The notes under the pieces were generated by a model, which made no database searches, was not told where the DNA came from, and saw only the letters and a program-made list of their open reading frames with translations. This document shows positions 8,433 to 17,173 of a DNA stretch of 64,000 nucleotides, one piece after another. The position numbers and the translations under genes are program-made. Within the stretch, counting starts at the first letter, position 1. Each line of letters starts with the position of its first letter. Where the stretch lies: contig NZ_JAPSLK010000026.1 in NCBI RefSeq assembly GCF_031180885.1, positions 15,103 to 79,102 on the forward strand, given 5' to 3'. This DNA comes from Saccharothrix sp. (GTDB taxonomy: Bacteria > Actinomycetota > Actinomycetes > Mycobacteriales > Pseudonocardiaceae).

Positions 8433-9119
8433 ATGACCGCCGACGAGGTCGCACGCCCCCCAGTGGCCCGCCGCGGGCCGCGTGGGCGATACGCTCCCGG
8501 CCGTGTTCCCCGCGCCAGCGGGGGTGAAGAACTCGGCGCTGTCGCGCCGTTCTGCGCACCGACCCCACGACGCGCCCCCGCTGCCGACGACGGCAAGGCC
8601 GCCACGGACTGGAACGAACGGTTGGCAGGCGCCGAACACGCGGCGCTCCAGCTCCTCGCCTACGGCATCGACACCCAGCGTGTCCGGCTGCAATGGCGGA
8701 CCCCGTTCTGGGAGTGGCTGAACCGGATCGCCGACACCGACTCCCACGACAAGGCCCCGGACAACTGGGAGCCGGGCATGGCCAACCACGGCGGCGCGGA
8801 CGCCATCAGCGTCGAGAGCATCGCGGAGTGGGCCCACGAGGGCCAAAAGGCGCTCGCTGGCGCGGTCATGATGCTCGCCGAGGCGATTCGGTGGGGCCGC
8901 CAACTCGAAGCCGAGGACGACGCCAAGACCGCGGCAGAGGTCGTGGTCAACGCGGTTGCCCAGTTCCCCTACCGGGTCGCGGAGGCGTTCGCCGACACCG
9001 CGCAGATGCACCAGGGCGCCATCGTGCAACGGGTCGTCGCCGAGACGACGGCCATGCAGACCGAGTCGACGATCAGCCGGGCCGCAGGCGACCGGATCCG
9101 CAGCGTCCTGAGGGGCTGA
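8433..9119 (+). CDS. Hypothetical protein, start uncertain
   Basis: A 228-residue protein by ATG 8433. The convincing coding part starts near 8580: TDWNERLAGAEHAALQLLAY, RLQWRTPFWEWLNRIAD, then EWAHEGQKALAGAVMMLAEA and a long C-terminal helix. The mixture of helices with Trp clusters looks like a cytoplasmic helical bundle. The first 50 residues are Arg/Pro-rich and random-looking and contain the orphan CRISPR-repeat-like sequence at 8503, so the true start may be further in, for example TTG 8622. I know no family; the gene stands alone and ends just before a decayed HTH gene. Confidence 0.5.
   Translation: MTADEVARPPVARRGPRGRYAPGRVPRASGGEELGAVAPFCAPTPRRAPAADDGKAATDWNERLAGAEHAALQLLAYGIDTQRVRLQWRTPFWEWLNRIADTDSHDKAPDNWEPGMANHGGADAISVESIAEWAHEGQKALAGAVMMLAEAIRWGRQLEAEDDAKTAAEVVVNAVAQFPYRVAEAFADTAQMHQGAIVQRVVAETTAMQTESTISRAAGDRIRSVLRG
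8503..8531 (+). repeat. Orphan type I-E CRISPR-repeat-like sequence
   Basis: The 29 bases begin GTG and contain GTTCCCCGCGCCAGCGGGG, the 19-base core typical of type I-E repeats (hairpin CCCCGC-gcca-GCGGGG), then a GTGAA-type end. No second copy lies 61 bases upstream or downstream, and no cas gene is in the window, so this is not an array. It may be a solo remnant or a chance GC-rich hairpin. Confidence 0.45.
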
Positions 9120-9179
9120 GGTGAGCCTGAAGACGCCGATCCCGCGCGGCACGGTCTCGGGCTGACGCGCGGGCTGCCG

Positions 9180-9553
9180 GTGCGACGATGCCGTACCGCG
9201 CACAGCCAGGACATCGCCGCGCACCGCAGCGCACGCAATCGGCGGCGGCTCCCGGACCCGGTGCGGCGGCACATCGTGCGGGAACTGCGCGACGGCAGGC
9301 CGCTGGCCGAGGTCGCCTCCGCCTTCGGCCTGTCGCCCCGAGCGATCACCGCGCCCGCCTCGCCGCCGCCGGGGCCGCCGCAGAGGTCGACCAGGTCCGC
9401 GTCGACCCGGCCGACCGGTTCCGGTCGGCCGCCGGGCATCCGGGTGGTGCGCCCAGCACGACCTCGCCGCCGCAGACATCCGGGCCGAGCCCCACGTCGG
9501 TCGTTAAGGCCCGCATCAAGACCAAGTCGAGGTGGACTCTCGATAGAAGGTGA
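9180..9553 (+). pseudogene. Frameshifted helix-turn-helix protein
   Basis: From GTG 9180 one frame gives a helix-turn-helix-like stretch: LPDPVRRHIVRELRDGRPLA then EVASAFGLSPRAIT, with paired helices typical of invertase/terminase-type HTHs. Immediately after, the frame turns into Pro/Ser noise, while the adjacent frame continues naturally (ARLAAAGAAAEVDQVRVD to a stop at 9553). The switch near 9352 is what a one-base deletion would produce. It is therefore probably a broken DNA-binding gene; a sequencing error would be the alternative. Confidence 0.5.
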
Positions 9554-9687
9554 TGTGGTCCAACCCCAGTTCGACCCTGTAGAGGATCTGTTGGCCGAAG
9601 TGCGGCGGGGATACACCCGTGGCGCTGGCGGGCATCGCCATGTCATGTCGTTCGGGCCGGACGGGCGTTCGCGGGGCCAGCGGGCCG

Positions 9688-9921
9688 CTAGTCGTTCGTC
9701 TGCGGGTAGTTGCCCTTGAGGACTGCCAGCAGATTGCGCAGGTACGCGTCGGGTCCGAGTTGACCGATCAGCTCGATGTTGGACGCGACCCACTCGTCCT
9801 CGCTGATCATCGGCTGATGCGGCTGGGCCAACATCGGGTCGATCTCGATGGCGTAGAACGGGTTGGCGATCATCGCCGCCACATCGCCGGGGGTCCACTC
9901 CTCGTGTGCGTGCTCGTTCAT
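9688..9921 (-). CDS. Small conserved-looking hypothetical protein
   Basis: A 77-residue acidic cytoplasmic protein on the minus strand, start at 9921 (MNEHAHEEWTPGDVAAMIAN). The pattern W-T-P-x-D-V-A-A-M-I-x-N-P-F-Y-A-I, then EDEWVASNIELIGQLGPDAY and LRNLLAVLKGNYP, resembles small orphan proteins common in actinomycete accessory DNA; I recall no function. The longer in-frame extension upstream is His/Arg-rich and not credible. It has no obvious operon partner: the neighbouring minus-strand gene lies 0.7 kb away. Confidence 0.65.
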   Translation of the reverse strand: MNEHAHEEWTPGDVAAMIANPFYAIEIDPMLAQPHQPMISEDEWVASNIELIGQLGPDAYLRNLLAVLKGNYPQTND

Positions 9922-10600
9922 AGCGGCGAGGCTAGCTGTTCCTGCGGTGATCGATCGGGTGATACCGCCTCGTCGCAGCACACCACCTACCCAGATGCAG
10001 CGCGCGGGCCGCTGGGCAGGATGACGAGTCGCATTACCGACCGAAGGGCTGGCGGCGTGGAACAGCGTGCAGTGGCGCCTGGGGATAGGCACGCGACCAT
10101 TTGAATACCGAACCTGCGCCGATGAACCACGGTTCTACCGACCGGACGGGCGCGTTCCGCGTCATTTGACGCTCCGGTCGCTCGTTCGGTCGTGCGAGTC
10201 GACCCGACCGGGCGGCACGCCGCCACCCCACGTGCGAGCTCTCAAGAGCCAAGTCAGCTCGAACAGGCGTGTCAGGAAACACCGTCAGTGACGAGCCATC
10301 TGTTCAGCCCAGGAACACAGGCCACTTGAACAACGGCTCCGACCAGTCCGGAAGGCCAACGTCGGCCGCCCGGCGGTTGTTGATCGACATGCGCAGCGTC
10401 TGCTCCACCGGATAGCTGCTGCGTCGAGTGCGGCGTCCCCCTGTTCGAGCGACACGGGGGTGTGATCACCCGCAATGACGAGAAATCCGTACGCCACCAG
10501 GTCCTCATTCGCAGCGCCGCCATCGCCTCTGGCTTCGCCACCTCTGGCACATGGCCTGGTCAGTGTCGGCGGGTCTGGCACTGCCTCCAAGTGATGGGCG
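9922..10600. other. Gap; possible frameshifted minus-strand fragment
   Basis: No intact gene. On the minus strand around 10280-10550 a natural-looking run (NEDLVAYGFLVIAGDHTPVS, then LEQGDAALDAA) is followed in another frame by a second plausible run. This would fit a small decayed gene with one frameshift. I cannot identify it. Confidence 0.35.
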
Positions 10601-10729
10601 GGCATGTCATCCACGATGTGATCAGTCAGTCGTCAGCAGGATCTGGCCTGGCAGGCTTGGATCACCGGTCCAGATGCTCACAACGGAGATCACCTGGGTG
10701 ACTGCCACGACAGTGTCCGCTGTCGACAG
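10601..10729. repeat. 129-bp diverged duplicate, copy 2
   Basis: This partner of 8280-8408 covers the last 36 codons and downstream 21 bases of the minus-strand 640-residue gene. The ungapped match means that the gene end and its flank were duplicated or left behind together. Confidence 0.8.
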
Positions 10730-12544
10730 ATCGTCGAGCAGGTCGCCTGTGGCGGTGTTCCGGTCAGCGAGATAGCGCAGGAGTGCACTTCCAGGCTCGG
10801 GGCAACTGGGAATCTCGTCGACTGCGCCGATAGTGGTGTGGAGGTAGTGCAAGTAGTTCGTGGTGGCGTTCCACCAGTTGGTTGCCTCGTTGCGGAGGGC
10901 CGGTTCGTCGCGGGGATCGTCACTGTGGAGGGCTGGGAGGTCCGCCGCGATCGCGGCTACCAGTTCGGGCCCGACGGCTGCGGCGGCAGCGAGGATGCGG
11001 AGCGTGAGAGCGTGGTCGGCAGCTCGGCCATCAGGGAACTCGAATGCGATCCCAGCCGCTTCAGCTGGTTCGGTGATCAAGTCGCGGGCGAGGGTGAATG
11101 CGAGGTTTGGGGTCTCATGGTGCGCCCGGATCAGGGGGCCTAGCAGAGCGTTGATGTCGCGTCGTCGACTGTGGGCTGGCGCGTTCTCCTCGGGCAGCAT
11201 GTCTTCGATGGTCTCGAACAAGTCGCTGAGCAGGTCGATCTCATCCTGTGTGTCCTGGGGGCGGTCACGGGCTGTCTCGATCGCGCGCAGGATGGGCGCC
11301 AAGGCTGCCGCTGTGTGGCTAGCGCGAGCGTCGCCAGTCGTGGCGGCACGCTCGATGACGTCTGCACCCAGGGCAAGAGCGCTGTAGTGGATCAGGTGGT
11401 TTAGCGGGTCGGCCGTGACATTTGGGTCGTCGATGGCGGCAGTCGCGGGTGCGGCCGCCAGCAGGTGTGGTGCCCGTAGCGCGATCTGCACAAGCATGTG
11501 AGCCTTTGCAGACGCGTCGTGGTCCAGTTCGGCGTCGTGAGCTGCTTGGGCATTGTCGTCGAGGTCGCGCGTGGCGAACCAACGCGCGGTGTCGTCGATC
11601 GAGTCGCTACCCAGGGATGCAAGCCATACCCAGGGCGTTGGTGCGCTTCCGAGTGCCGGGCCGCCCATCGTGGCGAGTGCACGGAGTCCTGCCCAGAGCA
11701 CTGCCCGCACTTGCTCGTGTCGGTGGCGCAGCGCGGTTTCCGGGGAGCGGAATCGGTCGGGCGGTTCCCGTCGGAGGTCGTGGGCGTCCATGAATGTGTG
11801 GACGAGGGCGTGGCCGCGCATCTGGTCGTCGTCGAACCCGGATAGAGGGTGATCATGTTCGTGACGCGTTGCGTCGAGCAATGCTTGGGCTAGTGCGCGG
11901 TCGCCTTCTCCGCGGCCGGTGAGCGGCCTGCGGTCGCCCGTGGCTTGTTCGGCGCGGCAGGCGGCGATCAGCAGCGTGCCGAGTTCCTCGGTCAGGTCTC
12001 CGTCCCAGGGGCGTTCGACTGCCTCGGCCACAAGGTCGGCCGCGTTGACGAGGCTCTCTCGGTCCGGGGCGGCGAGATCGGCCGCGGCGCCAGCGAGGAG
12101 GTACTGGGCGATCAATCGGCGGATCGGCCACGGCAAGTGCCCAGCCAAAGACTGGCGGGCATTCAGATGCTCCTCGCGCGGCAACCATCTCCCAGACTTC
12201 AGCGGGGTGTCCAGGCTGTGGACGCTGAACGATGTCATGCGATAGCCGGACAACTCAGGGATGTCGGGTAGCGCTCGTGCCAGGCTCGGGCCCACAGTCA
12301 ATGCCTGGTTGAGATCACTGTCGAGGGCCAGCCCGATCCGAACTCCGGAAGGGAGGGACTGGAGTTGCAGGTCGAGAATGGCGATTCCGCGACCGTCAAC
12401 CTGCAGCACCGGTGGGGCTCCCTCAGGCCCTTCGGCGATGTGAGATTCCAGCACTGCGAGAAAAAGTTGGTACGCCACGTCGCCGGGCGACCCAATCGGC
12501 GCCGGGTCGGAACCGACCAGATCCAGCCACAGGGCGTGAGGCAC
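10622..12544 (-). CDS. Large helical protein of unknown function
   Basis: A 640-residue protein on the minus strand starting at GTG 12544 with AGGAGA three bases upstream. Residues 1-90 form a beta-rich region (LDLVGSDPAPIGSP, IAILDLQLQSLPSGVRIGLA). The remaining 500 residues are helical repeats rich in Ala, Asp and His (LLAGAAADLAAPDRESLVNA, then a DDLDDNAQAAHDAELDHDAS stretch), like a HEAT/TPR-type solenoid. There is no membrane helix, P-loop or catalytic motif that I recognise. A 3'-terminal fragment of a paralogue lies at 8301-8411, so the gene once existed in two copies. Its role is unknown; a scaffold or sensor is the most that can be inferred. Confidence 0.65.
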   Translation of the reverse strand: MPHALWLDLVGSDPAPIGSPGDVAYQLFLAVLESHIAEGPEGAPPVLQVDGRGIAILDLQLQSLPSGVRIGLALDSDLNQALTVGPSLARALPDIPELSGYRMTSFSVHSLDTPLKSGRWLPREEHLNARQSLAGHLPWPIRRLIAQYLLAGAAADLAAPDRESLVNAADLVAEAVERPWDGDLTEELGTLLIAACRAEQATGDRRPLTGRGEGDRALAQALLDATRHEHDHPLSGFDDDQMRGHALVHTFMDAHDLRREPPDRFRSPETALRHRHEQVRAVLWAGLRALATMGGPALGSAPTPWVWLASLGSDSIDDTARWFATRDLDDNAQAAHDAELDHDASAKAHMLVQIALRAPHLLAAAPATAAIDDPNVTADPLNHLIHYSALALGADVIERAATTGDARASHTAAALAPILRAIETARDRPQDTQDEIDLLSDLFETIEDMLPEENAPAHSRRRDINALLGPLIRAHHETPNLAFTLARDLITEPAEAAGIAFEFPDGRAADHALTLRILAAAAAVGPELVAAIAADLPALHSDDPRDEPALRNEATNWWNATTNYLHYLHTTIGAVDEIPSCPEPGSALLRYLADRNTATGDLLDDLSTADTVVAVTQVISVVSIWTGDPSLPGQILLTTD

Positions 12545-13491
12545 GCGTCTCCTAGTCGGTGAACAGCGGGCAGGCCCGGCTGAAGATACCGCTTCGCCGT
12601 CGCGACCGTGTATCGCGATGGCATTGTCGGCCTCCGTGTCGTCTGCGGTGGGCGGTGTTCAGCACGCCGATGTCTGTAGGCACCGGTGGGAAACGCAGCC
12701 GGATGGGTCCGTTGAGCGGACGGTGCTCCACAGCGGACCGGTGTCGCTGAGGGACGTGTTCGAAGCCGGTCATCAGACCGGGGGAGAACCTCGGCTGAGC
12801 GGGCTTGGACCTGCTCGGATTACCCGTTAACTCTGACGGTCGCAAGGGGTGTGGCTCTATCAGTCCGACAGCGAGGTCGGCTGCGCGGCCCGCTCGATTG
12901 CTACTCGCGGGGCAAGTTCGCGCAACTGGCCGTAGGAGTTTGCTGCGTCGAGTGCCGTAGCCAGGGCGGTGACGACGAGGTCGGCGCGGATGGCGGCGGC
13001 TAGCAGGCTGTCTACGCTGGGGCGACCTCACCAGTAGTCTGCTGCATCGCGGCCGTGGAGGCCTCGCCGCCGGCGCGTGATCGTCAGGTCGCCGACAGGG
13101 GCACTACCGGACAGTGCCCACGAAGGCTCACGCTGGCTGATCAAATGAGATTTTTCAGACGCCGTCGAGGCCCGGATCGTGGAGGAAATCACCGCGTTGA
13201 GGCGGGCCCGGTCAGGCTAATGCGGATTGCGCAAGCAGCGGGGACTTCGCTGGAGCCAGCCACCACACGGAGGTGCTGTCCGCATGGGAGCCGCTTTCGG
13301 TCTCGGCAGTTGGGCCGGACGGTCACTTCGTCGCGGAGCCGCACCGCCTCGCGAACCAGGGCTGACCCGGATCACGGCGGCGGACGCTAGCCTTGTCGTG
13401 TTCCTCTTCGCGGAGGGCACCGCCCCCGGTTGGCCCCCGGGGGCACCCGCGAACCAAGGGGAACAACTCCGCGACGAGGGGCAGGTTTGGC
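12545..13491. other. Gap with a possible minus-strand gene remnant
   Basis: Nothing intact. Between about 12860 and 13025 the minus strand reads SVDSLLAAAIRADLVVTALA then TALDAANSYGQLRELAPRV and a stop. That is a natural-looking C-terminal piece, but it has an upstream in-frame stop and no start. It may be a remnant of a transposase or other enzyme; identity unknown. The rest shows only random frames. Confidence 0.35.
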
Positions 13492-14679
13492 GTGGAACAG
13501 GCGCACATCGGACGGCGGGTCCGGGAGATCCGCGCGTCCCGCGGCATGGAGCAGCAGGTCGTGGCCCAGTTGGCGGGCATCACCCCCGCCTACCTGAGCA
13601 TGATCGAGCGCGGCTTGAGACCGGTGAACTCGCGGAAGCTTCTGGAATCCCTGGCCAGAGCCCTGCGGACCTCGCCGGAGGAGTTGACTCGCAGGCCCGA
13701 GTCGCCGATCGATCCAGCTGCGGAGGCGGCCCTGGCCCACGTCGCGGCGATCGAGGACGTGCTGAACGCGTGGCGGGTGGGCGAGACACCCGACGTCGAG
13801 GCACGTCCGTGGCGGCTGGTGCTGGCCGAGTTGGACAAACTGAACCTGACACTGCGGCCCAACGCCGACTACGACGCCGAGGGCGGACTGCTGCCCACGC
13901 TGATCCAAGACCTGCTGCTCGGCGTGAACGGGGCGGGACAGCGGCGCCAGGCGCTGATCGGGCTGATCGCGGCGTACAAGGCGGTGGCCTACTTCGCCCA
14001 CGACCTGAGGGTGGCGGGTCTGCCGGCGCTGGCGGTGCAGCGGATGCAGGAGGCCGCCGAACGCCTGGAGGACCCGGTGTGGCTGTCCTACGCCAACTAC
14101 CAGCGCGCGCAGTTGATCAGCGGGCGCAACCGGCAGCGCCAGTATGACCTGGCGGTGCAGGTCGCGCAGACCCCCGGAGCCCGGACCGAGGTGCTGGGCA
14201 TGGCGCACCTGACCGCCGCCTTGGCCAAGGCCGCCCAGGGCGACGGCGACGCCGCCCGCACCCACCTGGACGAGGCGACCGACCTGGCCGAGCGAATCGA
14301 GCCGGACGTCAGCCCGTGGATGCAGACCAACTATGGCCGCGTCAACGTCCGCATCTGGAAGGTCTCCATCGGCGTCGAACTCGGTGCCGGGGCGAAGGTC
14401 CGCGAGGTTGCCGCTGGCCTCCGCCTCGACGGCGTGTCCGTGTCGCGGCAGGCCGCGTTCTGGACCGACCTCGGGCGCGGCCTGGTCACCGACCGCAAGC
14501 ACCGCGACGCCGGGCTGTCGGCCCTGCTGCGCGCGGAACAGTTGGCGCCGGTGAAGGTGCGCCACAACCCGTTCTTCCGCGAGTCGGTCACCACGCTGCT
14601 CAACGCGGCCATGCGCGACGCCGGCGGGCCGGCTTTGCGCGGCCTGGCGCGCAGGATCGGTGTGCCCCCGACCGGGTGA
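13492..14679 (+). CDS. XRE-family regulator with TPR-like C-terminal domain
   Basis: A 395-residue regulator. GTG 13492 was chosen because the helix-turn-helix starts right after it. Residues about 5-60 are an XRE/Cro-type HTH (IGRRVREIRASRGMEQQVVA, QLAGITPAYLSMIERG), followed by a segment ELTRRPE that begins the linker. Residues about 90-395 are TPR-like helical repeats (AAYKAVAYFAHDL; YANYQRAQLIS; AALAKAAQGDGDAARTHLDE), a layout seen in actinomycete regulators that sense a peptide or small ligand. It heads a string of tiny plus-strand genes (14764-15904) and may regulate them. No membrane segment or phosphorylation motif is seen. Confidence 0.8.
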   Translation: MEQAHIGRRVREIRASRGMEQQVVAQLAGITPAYLSMIERGLRPVNSRKLLESLARALRTSPEELTRRPESPIDPAAEAALAHVAAIEDVLNAWRVGETPDVEARPWRLVLAELDKLNLTLRPNADYDAEGGLLPTLIQDLLLGVNGAGQRRQALIGLIAAYKAVAYFAHDLRVAGLPALAVQRMQEAAERLEDPVWLSYANYQRAQLISGRNRQRQYDLAVQVAQTPGARTEVLGMAHLTAALAKAAQGDGDAARTHLDEATDLAERIEPDVSPWMQTNYGRVNVRIWKVSIGVELGAGAKVREVAAGLRLDGVSVSRQAAFWTDLGRGLVTDRKHRDAGLSALLRAEQLAPVKVRHNPFFRESVTTLLNAAMRDAGGPALRGLARRIGVPPTG

Positions 14680-14763
14680 TTCCGCCTGTTGCTTAACAAC
14701 CTGTGAAATAGCGCTCCACGGTCCCACCTAGCGTCAGATCCCGGACACGGGAGGTGACGCCAG

Positions 14764-15408
14764 GTGGGATCTTCGTTGTTCAGCAGGGTTCGTCGTCGCA
14801 TCGTCCCGGCGCTCGCCGGCCCGGCCACCCAGTCTGCGGCGGCCCTGCCGACGCCCCGACCCGGCAGGGCCGCCGCGACCACCCCACTGCCGGAACCCGC
14901 CGGGCCGGACACCGAGCCCATCCGGCCTGGCGACGCGCCCACACCCCGACCGGACACCTCGTCGTCCCGGCCGGGAGCGCTGCGGGTCGCGCCGTATCTC
15001 CAGGGAGACGCCGATCATGTCCTCGCAACCCGACGCGCCCGTGCCCTCGCCGGATGGCAGCACGGCACCCGAGCAGCCCGCGACCGATCCGGGCTGGACC
15101 GCGGCCCGCGACCGGCTGGCCGCGGCGCTGGCGGCCACGAGCCTGCCGACCTACGGCGGATCGGCGCACCTGCACCACGCCGCCCGGCGGCACCACCGGT
15201 CGTGAGCGGCCACCACTGGCTGATCGGCCGTGACGGGCAGGGCCACGCCATCCCGAGGGGCCGGCCCGCCGAGGACGGGATGGTCGACGCGGTGTGCGGC
15301 GCGGTCATCCTCACCGACGAGGCCACCACACCCGACGGCCTCCTGCACGCCCTCTGCCTGGAGCTGGTGGGTGCCAGCACGCCGGACGCCGGTTCCTGGC
15401 GGGACTAG
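14764..15408 (+). CDS. Uncertain 214-codon frame after the XRE gene
   Basis: GTG 14764 has an excellent Shine-Dalgarno (GGGAGGTGA, spacing about 6), and the first 80 residues (VGSSLFSRVRRRIVPALAG then Pro/Thr-rich) look like a short basic leader with a disordered tail. The frame stays open through two further genes. From about 15017 to 15201 its translation looks like a shadow of the 62-residue gene in the next frame, and from 15202 it coincides with the 68-residue gene. Either a long 214-residue protein is made, or the real first product is short and a frameshift hides its stop. The start is well supported; the end is not. Confidence 0.35.
   Translation: MGSSLFSRVRRRIVPALAGPATQSAAALPTPRPGRAAATTPLPEPAGPDTEPIRPGDAPTPRPDTSSSRPGALRVAPYLQGDADHVLATRRARALAGWQHGTRAARDRSGLDRGPRPAGRGAGGHEPADLRRIGAPAPRRPAAPPVVSGHHWLIGRDGQGHAIPRGRPAEDGMVDAVCGAVILTDEATTPDGLLHALCLELVGASTPDAGSWRD
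15017..15205 (+). CDS. Small hypothetical protein (62 aa)
   Basis: ATG 15017 follows AGGGAGA. The protein is MSSQPDAPVPSPDGSTAPEQ followed by DPGWTAARDRLAAALAATSL and a His-rich tail (GGSAHLHHAARRHHRS). It looks like a disordered N-terminus plus one amphipathic helix. Its stop overlaps the GTG of the next small gene. Function unknown; part of the string behind the XRE/TPR regulator. Confidence 0.5.
   Translation: MSSQPDAPVPSPDGSTAPEQPATDPGWTAARDRLAAALAATSLPTYGGSAHLHHAARRHHRS
15202..15408 (+). CDS. Small hypothetical protein (68 aa)
   Basis: GTG 15202 overlaps the stop of the preceding gene. The sequence HHWLIGRDGQGHAIPRGRPA, then MVDAVCGAVILTDEATTPDG, is a compact beta-rich domain with two Cys in the C-terminal half (VCGAV, ALCLEL). 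I associate such proteins with strings of tiny genes next to actinomycete XRE regulators, but no function is known to me. Confidence 0.5.
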   Translation: MSGHHWLIGRDGQGHAIPRGRPAEDGMVDAVCGAVILTDEATTPDGLLHALCLELVGASTPDAGSWRD

Positions 15409-15410
15409 CC

Positions 15411-15617
15411 GTGGGCCTCCCGCAGCACGTCCTCCGGCAGGGCAACCAGTGGGGCGTCACCGTCGCGGAGCTGATCGAAGCCGCCGTCGCCGAGGGCCGC
15501 CCGCTGCGACTGAACTGGCCGTCGGGCGACACCGCCGACTGGCCGGGCGACGAGTACCCCACCGCCGTCCTGCCCGTGATCATTGACGACACCCCCGACC
15601 CCAGGAGGCGGACGTGA
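15411..15617 (+). CDS. Small hypothetical protein (68 aa)
   Basis: GTG 15411 lies two bases after the previous stop. The protein reads VGLPQHVLRQGNQWGVTVAE, then LIEAAVAEGRPLRLNWPSGD and an acidic C-terminus; cytoplasmic, no motif recognised. Its stop overlaps the next GTG (GTGA). The unbroken spacing shows co-translation with its neighbours. Confidence 0.5.
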   Translation: MGLPQHVLRQGNQWGVTVAELIEAAVAEGRPLRLNWPSGDTADWPGDEYPTAVLPVIIDDTPDPRRRT

Positions 15618-15904
15618 CCAGCCCACGGCTGCTGCCTGGCGTGTTCACCGCCCAACAGCACCTCGTCGCGGCCGACGCAACCGCCCACGGCTCCGCCCAC
15701 CTGGGCAGCCGCTACCGTGCCCTGTGCCGGGCACTGTGTCTGCCCGCACCCGCGAACCCGCGCTACACCTGGCGCCGGTGGCCGATCTGCCCCGCCTGCA
15801 CTGCCCTCCGCGTAGCGGCACAACCGCACCGACCCGCCTCGACCCCGCACATCCGCCGTGAACAGGGGCTACACCGCATTGTGCGGACCCCGCTCGCGTG
15901 CTGA
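15614..15904 (+). CDS. Small Cys-containing protein, possible zinc knuckle
   Basis: A 96-residue basic protein starting at a GTG that overlaps the previous stop. It contains RALCRALCLP and then RRWPICPACTALRVAA; the CPAC pair plus the upstream Cys residues suggest a small metal-binding knuckle, although a complete four-ligand set is not certain. It closes the string of tiny genes behind the XRE/TPR regulator. A DNA- or protein-binding accessory role is possible but unproven. Confidence 0.5.
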   Translation: MTSPRLLPGVFTAQQHLVAADATAHGSAHLGSRYRALCRALCLPAPANPRYTWRRWPICPACTALRVAAQPHRPASTPHIRREQGLHRIVRTPLAC

Positions 15905-17173
15905 CCACAGAACCGGGTCCGCACCGCACCGCCGACACGGCCCTGCCCGCCCGCTGGCACTCATCGAGCCTGCGTGCGGGGTCGTTCACGCTGCTGCGGT
16001 GGCGAGGTGTCCGCAGCACGGCGGGAAGTGAGGTGCGGCGTCGGCTGCCACACGTTCGGCCGAAGATCACCGGGCACCACCGTGCACCGGCGGCACTCTC
16101 CGAGTTCTGGATCCGGACCGGTCCGCAGTCGGCCGCAGGTGCGGGGGCGTATGCGACGGTAAGGTGGCCAGGCTCGCGCACGCCCTCGCACGTAGTTCCT
16201 CTGTCGTGGCGAACCCCGCGCCGATGCCGCGGGCGAAGCGGAAACCGGATCGAGTCCGCAGGGATGGCGGGCGGGTCGTGGTGCCTAGGGGAACGCTTCC
16301 GTCCGGGCCGTGTTCGGAAGGGCTGGCACGGCTGTACAGCACCGTCCACTGTGGAACGGAGCGCACGAGCGTATTCCAGGTCAGCAGACCGTCCTTCAGG
16401 TCGTCGTTGTTGGTGCAACGGAATGATCGCGTCCAGCCGTCTCCACGTGACGGTCGTACCATGCTCGACGTCAACAACGGTGCCGCGGCGGGTCACGGCC
16501 AGCACCAGCTCCCTGTACGACGTCGCGTCGCAGGAGACCGGGCGCGGCTGGCGCCAATGGTGGGCGGTCGACATCAGCCAGACGAAGCGCGCCCGACGCC
16601 CATCAGGGCGGCAGCCCAACACGGAATGCTCGCCCAGGGCAGGTGGAGCAAGAGTAGTAGCGCCAGCGGCACGGTCAAACACAGGTGCCAGGCCGTAGTG
16701 GCAGCCATCGGTGGTCAAGCGCGGTCCCCGCTAGCTGGCCACCACAAATTGATGGCAGGTGCGGTGACGTCCCAAAGCTCGGTTAGGTGCTCTCCGTAAT
16801 CAATCACTACTCCATTCGAGTGAAGAAAGGGTTCGTTGCCCGCCTAATGGTGACTGTGTGTCAGATTTCTGCCTAGGGTGCAGAAGCCGAGTCCAGGGTC
16901 CACACGGGACCGCAGGGACCGCGCGTGGGTGGCCGGGAGGCTTGCCCGCGTTCGGTCCGGCGGCGGTGCGGGGCCGTGGAGGACGCGGCGGCAGAGTCGT
17001 GTCGGCGGGGCCCTGGGGAGGGATCCGCCCGCCGAGTACCGCCCTGCCGGGACGTCCAGACAGACGGCCCGCAGGGCGGGTGCACGGCGATGGGGGGCGT
17101 GCCAGTCCGTCGTCGCCGACCTGTGGTCGACCGGCTCCTGGGCCGGGACGATGTCGACATCGGGGGGTGTCAG
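15905..17173. other. Long gap without a convincing gene
   Basis: About 1.27 kb. A minus-strand frame (15645-16718) has a natural-looking first 100 residues (MTTDGCHYGLAPVFDRAA; later VSCDATSYRELVLAVTRRGT), but then turns random, and a plus-strand frame competes with it. Neither is supported strongly enough to call. The stretch also holds one copy of a 17-base motif shared with 32552-32568. Confidence 0.4.
16807..16823 (+). promoter_or_regulatory. 17-base shared motif, copy 1
   Basis: CTACTCCATTCGAGTGA, whose core ACTC-CATTC-GAGT is an interrupted palindrome. An identical 17-mer occurs at 32552-32568. Both copies are in gene-free stretches upstream of plus-strand genes, so a common regulator or a replication/transfer site is possible. 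Confidence 0.45.

Noticed and set aside
8433..8620. A CRISPR array around 8503
   Set aside because: Only one repeat-like unit; the positions 61 bases to either side show no second repeat.
12860..13033. Transposase fragment on the minus strand
   Set aside because: A natural-looking 50-residue piece exists, but no DDE motif, terminal inverted repeats or target duplication could be seen, so no insertion sequence is called.
15645..16718. 357-residue minus-strand frame
   Set aside because: The first 100 residues look plausible, but the rest is Arg/Pro-rich, it overlaps the well-supported small gene at 15614-15904, and no ribosome site was found.
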